Assembly: GCA_029880775.1 (NCBI GenBank)
Contig: JAOUNV010000120.1
Coordinates: 1-6,547, forward strand
Direction of reading: 5' to 3'
Origin: Nitrospinota bacterium
GTDB lineage: Bacteria; Nitrospinota_A; UBA7883
DNA length: 6,547 bases
This document shows positions 1-4,672 of this stretch, one piece after another. Numbering within the stretch: the first letter of the stretch is position 1; each line of letters begins with the position of its first letter. The position numbers were made by a program, and so were the translations under genes. The notes under the pieces are model-generated. The model was not told the origin of the DNA. It worked only from the letters and a program-made list of their open reading frames with translations, and searched no databases.

Positions 1-221
1 CCGGGGTGGCCTCGGTGGAGGGGGATTTCGAATCTGGCGAGGCGGTGGAGGTGAAAGGGCCGGATGGCGCCGTCTTCGGCAAAGGGCTGGTGAACTATCA
101 CTCCCACGAGATGGAAAAGATCAAGGGATGCAAGTCTAGCGAGATAGAGGACATTCTTGGCTACAAATTCTACGACGAGGTTATGCATCGAGATGATATG
201 GTGCTGTTGAAGTCATCATAG
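1..221 (+). CDS. proB: glutamate 5-kinase, C-terminal PUA domain (5' end outside window)
   Basis: Glutamate 5-kinase phosphorylates L-glutamate to glutamyl 5-phosphate, the first and usually feedback-inhibited step of cytoplasmic proline synthesis. The visible frame starts at base 3 and gives 72 residues before a TAG stop. It matches the end of the PUA domain found in long-form ProB: an opening GVASVEGDF stretch, then SSEIEDILGY and the near-terminal HRDDM motif. The amino-acid kinase domain lies off the left edge. The GTG at base 6 is an internal valine, not a start, because the conserved PUA sequence begins before it. The next gene is proA, the following step in the pathway, which supports the call. 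Part of the protein is missing only because the window begins here; nothing indicates a pseudogene. Confidence 0.93.
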   Translation, partial: GVASVEGDFESGEAVEVKGPDGAVFGKGLVNYHSHEMEKIKGCKSSEIEDILGYKFYDEVMHRDDMVLLKSS

Positions 222-371
222 TGAAAAGCGAATCAACAGAATGAAATTAAAACGATAAGCATCGCCCATCCAAAGAATAAATATATTTCTGCATTAGGCC
301 TGCTCTTCCCAATTCACCCCATATTTGTTAACTTGTAAGCAGAATGGTAATTTCTTTTTCATGGCTGAAAT
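222..371 (+). other. AT-rich proB-proA spacer
   Basis: These 150 bases are clearly richer in A and T than the flanking genes and hold no open frame of useful length. I see no GC-rich hairpin followed by a T run, so a Rho-independent terminator for proB is not supported. The only candidate signal is the promoter-like pair near 325-353, listed separately. Such a spacer is wide for an operon in which the neighbouring genes are nearly touching, so proA may have its own promoter. Confidence 0.6.
325..353 (+). promoter_or_regulatory. candidate sigma70-type promoter for proA
   Basis: A TTGTTA at 325-330 (four of six matches to the -35 consensus) is followed after 17 bases by TAATTT at 348-353, directly preceded by TGG, giving an extended -10 pattern TGnTAnnnT. 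The -10 itself is weak. Transcription would begin near 360, only about a dozen bases before the proA ATG, leaving almost no leader. This is a by-eye match in AT-rich DNA, where chance hits are common. Confidence 0.3.
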
Positions 372-1628
372 ATGGGAATATTTGAAGAGACCGAAGCGCT
401 GGTAAAGCGCGCCAAGGTAGCGAGCAGGGCGGTGGCTCTACTCTCCACGGAGCGTAAAAACGCGATCCTGCTGCGAATGGCGGATGAGCTGGAAGCGCAA
501 AAAGACGCTATACAAAAAGCCAACGCCAAGGATATGGAAGCTGGCCAGGCGGCGGGGCTCTCCTCTGCGGTGCTGGACAGGCTGAGGCTGGACGATAAAC
601 GAATAAAAGGGATGGCCGATGGTGTCCGGGAGATAGAAATGCTTCCAGACCCGGTGGGAGAAGTATCCGACATGCGCCGCAGACCCAGCGGCATCATGGT
701 GGGCCGAATGCGTGTGCCCATCGGGCTGGTGGGCTTCATATATGAATCGCGCCCCAACGTCACATCAGACGCTGCGGCGCTCTGCTTCAAGTCTGGCAAC
801 GCCGTAGTGTTGCGTGGTGGGTCGGAGGCGATACACTCCAACCTGGCCGTGGCTGATGTGATATCCAAAGCGGCCCAGGCCGAGGGCGCCCCGGAAGGGG
901 GAATCACCATCATCCCCATCGCCGACCGGGAGGCGGTGGCCTCCATGCTGAAGCTGGACCACCTGATAGATATCATCATCCCCCGTGGAGGCGCTGCGTT
1001 TATTAAGTACGTAACGGAGACTTCATCCATACCGGTGATCAAGCACGACGCTGGCGTGTGCCATGTGTACGTGGACAAAAAGGCGGACCTGGCCATGGCT
1101 GTTGAGATCGCGTTCAACTCCAAGGTTCAGCGCCCATCGGTGTGCAACGCGGCGGAGACTCTGCTGGTGCACAAGGACGTGGCGCAAAAGTTCCTGCCTT
1201 CCATGGTGGAAAGATTCGCCAAGGCTGACGTGGAGATGGTGGGATGCGATAAGACCAGGAGTCTGGTCTCAGGAGTGGGCGAGGCAACTGAGGAAGATTG
1301 GTATACCGAGTATCTGGAGCTGAAGATTTCCATCCGGGTGGTGGAGAGCCTGGACGAAGCTGTGGATCATCTGACCAAGTACGGCTCGGCCCACACAGAA
1401 TCGATCGTGACGGAGGACTACGCAGCGTCGGGCCGGTTCATGGCCGCCGTAGATTCCTCGTCGGTGATGGTGAACGCTTCCACCAGGTTTTCTGATGGCG
1501 GCGAGTATGGGCTGGGCGCGGAGATCGGCATCTCCACCCAGAAGCTCCACGCTCGCGGCCCCATGGGGCTCAACGAGATGACCTGTCAGAAGTTTATCGT
1601 GCTCGGTTCCGGCCAGATCAGAAAGTGA
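372..1628 (+). CDS. proA: glutamate-5-semialdehyde dehydrogenase (gamma-glutamyl phosphate reductase)
   Basis: ProA reduces glutamyl 5-phosphate with NADPH to glutamate 5-semialdehyde, which cyclises to pyrroline-5-carboxylate, the second step of proline synthesis; it works in the cytoplasm with ProB. The product is 418 residues, the normal family length, with the aldehyde-dehydrogenase-like fold. The family stretch ending in FIYESRPNVTSDAA lies at about 122-136. The catalytic cysteine is Cys258 in RPSVCNAAETLLVH. The GPR signature runs from Val324 through YGSAHTESI to about 345, and the C-terminus has GLGAEIGISTQKLHARGPMG at 380-399. The start is fixed: an in-frame stop (TGA 366-368) lies one codon upstream of the ATG. 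No Shine-Dalgarno sequence is visible before it, which is odd and fits either a leaderless transcript or coupling to upstream translation. The frame is intact. Confidence 0.97.
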   Translation: MGIFEETEALVKRAKVASRAVALLSTERKNAILLRMADELEAQKDAIQKANAKDMEAGQAAGLSSAVLDRLRLDDKRIKGMADGVREIEMLPDPVGEVSDMRRRPSGIMVGRMRVPIGLVGFIYESRPNVTSDAAALCFKSGNAVVLRGGSEAIHSNLAVADVISKAAQAEGAPEGGITIIPIADREAVASMLKLDHLIDIIIPRGGAAFIKYVTETSSIPVIKHDAGVCHVYVDKKADLAMAVEIAFNSKVQRPSVCNAAETLLVHKDVAQKFLPSMVERFAKADVEMVGCDKTRSLVSGVGEATEEDWYTEYLELKISIRVVESLDEAVDHLTKYGSAHTESIVTEDYAASGRFMAAVDSSSVMVNASTRFSDGGEYGLGAEIGISTQKLHARGPMGLNEMTCQKFIVLGSGQIRK

Positions 1629-1707
1629 ACATGTGTGTATGTCCTGTTGGTCCATGGGCTGCAAATAGAGAACTAATTATTAACCGCCATTTTCACGGAG
1701 AAGCCGC
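1629..1707 (+). other. proA-nadD spacer with a 26-codon mini-ORF
   Basis: The 79-base gap has no terminator-like hairpin. A small frame runs from ATG 1631 to TGA 1709-1711, coding 26 residues (MCVCPVGPWAANRELIINRH, then six more). Its stop overlaps the GTG start of nadD as GTGA. It has no good ribosome binding site and no recognisable motif. Coupling to nadD is possible, but chance is the simpler reading. Confidence 0.3.
1697..1700 (+). promoter_or_regulatory. ribosome binding site of nadD
   Basis: GGAG at 1697-1700 (within ACGGAG) sits seven bases before the GTG at 1708. It decides the start in favour of this GTG, whose product begins directly with the conserved MRIGVLGGSFNPVH sequence of the family. 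Confidence 0.75.
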
Positions 1708-2379
1708 GTGAGGATAGGAGTATTGGGCGGATCATTTAACCCGGTGCATATGGGGCACCTGGTGATAGCCCAAGAGGCGGCCATCCTGCTGGGCTTGGAT
1801 GAGGTGCACTTCGTGGTTGCCGCCGCCCCTCCCCACAAGGAGCCAGAATCTCTGCTGGACCCGGAGACGCGGTACCAGATGGCGCAGATGGCTTGCCAGA
1901 CAAATCCGATGTTCCACGCCAGCCGTGTGGAACTGAGCCGCCAGGGCCCCAGCTATACGATAGATACCATGCGTCACTTTGTCGCCGAATATGGGCAGGA
2001 CTGCCATTTCATCACAGGTCAGGACGCCATGGAAGATATATCCTCCTGGAAATCCGCGTTGACACTGCTAAAGACGGTTAACTTCGCCGTGGTCGCCCGG
2101 CCAGGGCATGATCAATCCACCCTAGCCGAGTTCATCCAGGGTACGCTTTCGGCGCGATATCATAACTTGAAATTCCACGACGCGGTGACCAGCCAGGGAG
2201 GGCGGGTGATTTCGTTTCGAGTCGCCGGAGCCACAACGGCGATAAATATACTGGAGACTCCTCTGGTGGGGATATCTTCTTCCGATATCCGGGCCAGGCT
2301 TGCGCGGGGCGGGCCAGTTAAATATCTTGTTCCGGACGACGTTGAAAGGTATCTTATTGAGAGCAAGCCGTATGGCTGA
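1708..2379 (+). CDS. nadD: nicotinate-nucleotide adenylyltransferase
   Basis: NadD joins nicotinate mononucleotide and ATP to deamido-NAD plus pyrophosphate, the central step of NAD synthesis in the cytoplasm. The 223-residue product is typical in length. The nucleotidyltransferase signature GGSFNPVHMGH occupies residues 7-17, with the HxGH pair at His14 and His17 that binds ATP phosphates. FITGQDAM follows mid-protein, then an ARPGH loop, and the second nucleotide-binding motif ISSSDIR is at 189-195 near the C-terminus. The start is a GTG with a good ribosome binding site. Its last eight bases (ATGGCTGA, 2372-2379) also contain the probable start of rsfS, a neighbour with which nadD is commonly paired in bacteria, so the two are probably translationally coupled. 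No defect is visible. Confidence 0.96.
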   Translation: MRIGVLGGSFNPVHMGHLVIAQEAAILLGLDEVHFVVAAAPPHKEPESLLDPETRYQMAQMACQTNPMFHASRVELSRQGPSYTIDTMRHFVAEYGQDCHFITGQDAMEDISSWKSALTLLKTVNFAVVARPGHDQSTLAEFIQGTLSARYHNLKFHDAVTSQGGRVISFRVAGATTAINILETPLVGISSSDIRARLARGGPVKYLVPDDVERYLIESKPYG

Positions 2380-2773
2380 AAATATGAAAGGAGTACGCGA
2401 CCCGAAGATGACCATACAAACTCATATCAGCTCCGAGGAAAAATTGGCGCTATGTTATAATTCCGCCGTATCCAAAATGGCGTTAGACCCAGTGCTGTTC
2501 GATCTGCGGGGCGTGTCGGACATGGCGGACGCCTTCATGATCGTCAGTGGCTCGTCGGACAGGCAGATCAAGGCCATCGTTGACAGCGTGGAGGAGTCCT
2601 TGAGAGAAGCTGGCGAGAAGAATTACCATATCGAAGGATATAGCAAAGGTTGGTGGGTGCTGCTGGACGCCGGAGATGTGGTGATCCATGTGTTCTCCGA
2701 GGAAGCGCGGGGCTACTATGACCTGGAAAGCCACTGGAGCGACGCAAAAAGAATCTATCTTGAAGGTGAGTAA
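2372..2773 (+). CDS. rsfS: ribosomal silencing factor RsfS (DUF143 / Iojap family)
   Basis: RsfS binds ribosomal protein L14 on the 50S subunit and blocks joining with the 30S, saving energy in starvation or stationary phase. The family core is clear: DLRGVSDMADAFMIVSGSSD at residues 44-63 and WVLLDAGDVVIHVF at 95-108, followed by the closing EARGYYDLESHW. Start choice is uncertain. ATG 2372 gives 133 residues, overlaps the nadD end by eight bases and has only a weak GAG before it. ATG 2408 gives 121 residues, nearer the usual family size of just over 100, with a strong AAAGGAG at 2387-2393 but a long 14-base spacing. ATG 2384 has no ribosome binding site. The open frame reaches back to 2300 inside nadD, but that extension would be antinatural given the family N-terminus. 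Confidence 0.93.
   Translation: MAENMKGVRDPKMTIQTHISSEEKLALCYNSAVSKMALDPVLFDLRGVSDMADAFMIVSGSSDRQIKAIVDSVEESLREAGEKNYHIEGYSKGWWVLLDAGDVVIHVFSEEARGYYDLESHWSDAKRIYLEGE
2387..2393 (+). promoter_or_regulatory. Shine-Dalgarno-like site inside the rsfS 5' region
   Basis: AAAGGAG here is the best anti-16S match around the rsfS start. It lies 14 bases before ATG 2408, longer than ideal, and downstream of ATG 2372 and 2384. It is the main argument for the shorter 121-residue RsfS. Confidence 0.4.
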
Positions 2774-2799
2774 AACCTGTTACTTTGCTTGATGATACG

Positions 2800-3147
2800 A
2801 TGGAAAAAGAAAAACTTGAAAAATACCGGCAAATGCTTCTGGAGTATCGGAAGCGGCTGACCGGTGACTATGAAAAAAACCTGGACAGCGCCAACGAGGA
2901 GTTCGGCATGGAAGTGCCGGACATAAACGACGAGGCGACCAGGACCATGAGCAGGCGGCTTTTGATGTCTATAGGGGACAAGAGCCTGGACACACTGCGC
3001 CAGATAGAAGAAGCCCTGGAAAGAATAGATGATGGTGGATACGGTGAATGCGCCGAGTGCGAATCGCCCATCCCCGAAGGAAGGCTGGAGCTTATTCCGT
3101 TTGCCATATTCTGTGTCCGCTGCCAGGAACAAATGGAAAAGGACTGA
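2800..3147 (+). CDS. dksA: DksA/TraR-family zinc-finger transcription factor (short DksA)
   Basis: DksA-type proteins insert a coiled coil into the RNA polymerase secondary channel and, with ppGpp, alter initiation at rRNA and amino-acid promoters. The 115-residue product is shorter than the 151-residue E. coli DksA, mainly at the N-terminus. The core is complete: a charged helical hairpin spans roughly 1-75, its tip carrying the acidic DxxDxA pattern (Asp41, Asp44, Ala46). The zinc finger has all four cysteines (84, 87, 105, 108) as CX2CX17CX2C, the same spacing as E. coli DksA. The ATG at 2800 was chosen; a TTG at 2785 would add five residues and has AGGTGAG 14 bases upstream, while ATG 2800 has no clear ribosome binding site. 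The gene follows rsfS by 26 bases and precedes the next gene by 15, so they are likely co-transcribed. A generic TraR/DksA regulator is the alternative, but the tip motif favours true DksA-like activity. Confidence 0.88.
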   Translation: MEKEKLEKYRQMLLEYRKRLTGDYEKNLDSANEEFGMEVPDINDEATRTMSRRLLMSIGDKSLDTLRQIEEALERIDDGGYGECAECESPIPEGRLELIPFAIFCVRCQEQMEKD

Positions 3148-3162
3148 CATCAGGTAAAGATT

Positions 3163-4464
3163 ATGGTACCTCTTCGGATACTCATTCTGTTCGCCGCCAT
3201 AATCGGTGGCGTTTTGTATCTCGCCATTTTCAACGATGCGTGGGTTCCTTTTTATCTCTCGCCGGAATTGAGCATGGAGCTTCCGGTGATGGTCCCGGTG
3301 ATGGGCTCCTTTTTTCTGGGCGCTTTATGCGTCGCCATCTTTTTTTCTGTGGACAGCTTGGCCGATTTTTTCTCCTCCATCAGGAAATCGGCTGAAGAAA
3401 AAAGAACGCGCCGCGCAACGACTCTGTACAACATGGGCATGGAGAGGCTCACCACGGGGCAGCGGCGGGAAGCGGAAAAGTTTTTCACAAAAGCTCTGGG
3501 TATCAACGGAGAACATATCCCATCCCTGCTGGCTTTGGGAGTTATGCGCCGCGAGGAAGGGGACCTGACAGAGGCGATAAACCTCCACTCCAAGGCCAAG
3601 GGACTGAACGAAAAAAGCGCTGCGGCCATGCTGGAGCTGGCGGAGGATTATTTCAGGGCGGAGCAATACGTCTACGCCGTTTCCACAATCAAGGAAGCGC
3701 AGAAGATCGTGCGCAAGTCATTGCCCGCCTTTCGCAGGATTCGCGATGTGTATGTGCGCGTGGGCAACTTGGAAGAGGCCATTGTGGCGCAAAAAGCGGT
3801 GATAGACAATTCTCCCGTGGCGATGGAGAAGGAGGAAAGAAACAGGTTGGCCGGCCTGATATATCAGAAGGCCATGGGGCATATCGAAGAGGGAAAGCCG
3901 GAGGAAGCCCGCGACGCGCTCAATAACGCCATATACGATGACAGCCAATTCGTACCTGCGTATATAAAGCTGGCGGAGGTGTATGAAAAGCTGGGAAAGA
4001 GCCGAAACGCAAGGAAGACTCTGGAGTCTGGATTCAAGGCCACCCGGTCCATCATTCCCCTAAAAGCGCTGGAGTTGTTCCTTCGCGCCAAAGATGAGAA
4101 TAACGCAGTGGTGGACACTTATAGCTGGGCCAAGGGACTGGCGCCGGAAAACGACGAGATAAGAATTTTGCTGGTGGCGGCCTATCTGCATAACGGCTTG
4201 CCAGACACGGCTCGCCTGGAACTCTCCGAGATTAAGGGCCCCCTGGCCGGTTCCACCCTAGCCCAGCTTATGGAAGGGAAGATCATCCATCATGGCGACA
4301 CCAGCGATAACCCGGCCTTAGAATCATTGGAGAAGGCATACCAGCGGGAATTGAATATGTTTTTTCGCTTTGTTTGTGGGTCTTGTTTCGCCGTCGCGCC
4401 AGAATATTCTGGCCGCTGCCCCTCTTGCGGCCAATGGGGCACAGTCAAGCAATTGCTGCTATAA
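3163..4464 (+). CDS. lapB: LapA-LapB-like fusion: two-helix membrane TPR protein with rubredoxin-like C-terminus
   Basis: In E. coli, LapB (YciM) is an inner-membrane-anchored TPR protein that works with FtsH to control LpxC and hence LPS synthesis; LapA (YciS) is a small two-helix partner encoded next to it. This 433-residue product has hydrophobic helices at about 5-22 and 42-63 joined by a loop with a FNDAWVPFYLSPE segment, then basic residues (about 74-84), which is the LapA (DUF1049) layout. TPR-like helix pairs follow from about 86 to 350. The C-terminus has Cys405, 408, 419 and 422 as CX2CX10CX2C, identical in spacing to the rubredoxin-like metal site of E. coli LapB, and a matching CPSCGQWGTVK end. 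E. coli LapB has one anchor helix, so the second helix is extra. The start ATG has AGG eight bases upstream and lies 15 bases after dksA. The LapB assignment is strong; the LapA part rests on topology and weak similarity. Confidence 0.85.
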   Translation: MVPLRILILFAAIIGGVLYLAIFNDAWVPFYLSPELSMELPVMVPVMGSFFLGALCVAIFFSVDSLADFFSSIRKSAEEKRTRRATTLYNMGMERLTTGQRREAEKFFTKALGINGEHIPSLLALGVMRREEGDLTEAINLHSKAKGLNEKSAAAMLELAEDYFRAEQYVYAVSTIKEAQKIVRKSLPAFRRIRDVYVRVGNLEEAIVAQKAVIDNSPVAMEKEERNRLAGLIYQKAMGHIEEGKPEEARDALNNAIYDDSQFVPAYIKLAEVYEKLGKSRNARKTLESGFKATRSIIPLKALELFLRAKDENNAVVDTYSWAKGLAPENDEIRILLVAAYLHNGLPDTARLELSEIKGPLAGSTLAQLMEGKIIHHGDTSDNPALESLEKAYQRELNMFFRFVCGSCFAVAPEYSGRCPSCGQWGTVKQLLL

Positions 4465-4661
4465 CCCTTTCTTCCCTGCGCTTCCTCTCTCCGGAGCCGC
4501 AAATGGCTTCCAAATTAGCTGTTTCGGCCACCTCAAGTACTTTATCCTGTGATAAAATGTCGTTATTAAAAGGCGGGAGTTCGGGGGTGTCGAAATCCTG
4601 TTCGGTTGCGATATAGCCCCACGGATATTCACTTCTTACCGGTATAGCATAACACCGCCAT
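4445..4661 (-). pseudogene. possible small minus-strand coding sequence, frameshifted or decayed
   Basis: I do not recognise this protein. Reading the minus strand, 69 sense codons run from 4654 down to a TGA at 4445-4447 with coding-like bias: by hand count, G occupies position 1 in 28 codons, position 2 in 12 and position 3 in 14. The product is acidic and then basic, with segments PWGYIATEQDFDTPELPPF and EAICGSGERKRREERVIAAI. No ATG, GTG or TTG opens this frame in the spacer before an internal GTG (4531-4529). An ATG at 4661-4659 starts another frame, MAVLCYTGKK, which stops at 4631-4629; skipping the single base at 4631 would join it to the long frame and give 71 residues. The 3' end overlaps the tail of lapB by 20 bases. 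No ribosome binding site is seen. It could be a decayed gene, a frameshift, a sequencing error or chance. Confidence 0.33.
4541..4556. repeat. short inverted repeat TTTATC-CTGT-GATAAA
   Basis: A perfect six-base inverted repeat with a four-base centre lies about 120 bases before glyS. It is too AT-rich and lacks a T run to be a normal terminator. It could be an operator half-site pair, but a repeat this short often arises by chance, and it lies inside the possible minus-strand coding frame. Confidence 0.3.
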
Positions 4662-4668
4662 GGAGGAG
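4662..4668 (+). promoter_or_regulatory. ribosome binding site of glyS
   Basis: GGAGGAG at 4662-4668 is a strong Shine-Dalgarno sequence; its GGAGG core ends six bases before the GTG at 4673. It fixes that GTG as the glyS start over the out-of-frame ATG at 4660, which leads to only ten codons. Confidence 0.85.
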
Positions 4669-4672
4669 CTTT

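Larger units (their letters stand above)
4465..4672. other. lapB-glyS spacer, the longest non-coding gap
   Basis: This 208-base gap has no confident + strand gene, no Rho-independent terminator for the upstream gene, and no recognisable T-box or riboswitch before glyS. It contains a short inverted repeat at 4541-4556 and, on the minus strand, a coding-like frame listed separately. I could not find a convincing -35/-10 pair for glyS. Confidence 0.6.

Noticed and set aside
6..8. GTG as the start of a small 71-residue protein
   Set aside because: The sequence is the interior of the ProB PUA domain, and the conserved match continues upstream of this codon to the window edge.
359..1123. Long minus-strand open frame (254 residues) opposite proA
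   Set aside because: It is serine-rich and in the same antisense phase as the shadows of other confident genes, it is fully covered by the conserved proA sequence, and it matches no family I know.
2300..2371. Extended rsfS start at ATG 2300 inside nadD
   Set aside because: It would overlap nadD by 80 bases and add residues with no counterpart in the RsfS family; later starts fit much better.
4486..4496. CTCCGGAG palindrome after lapB as a terminator stem
   Set aside because: It has no loop room and no following T run, so it cannot form a Rho-independent terminator.
4374..4616. Plus-strand 80-residue frame spanning the lapB end and the spacer
   Set aside because: Its first part overlaps the conserved cysteine-rich lapB terminus in another frame, and the rest has the serine-rich look of an antisense shadow. 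It is better used as evidence for minus-strand coding.
4465..4672. T-box or other RNA leader before glyS
   Set aside because: I could find no T-box-like conserved sequence, no stable GC-rich terminator or antiterminator hairpin and no T run.
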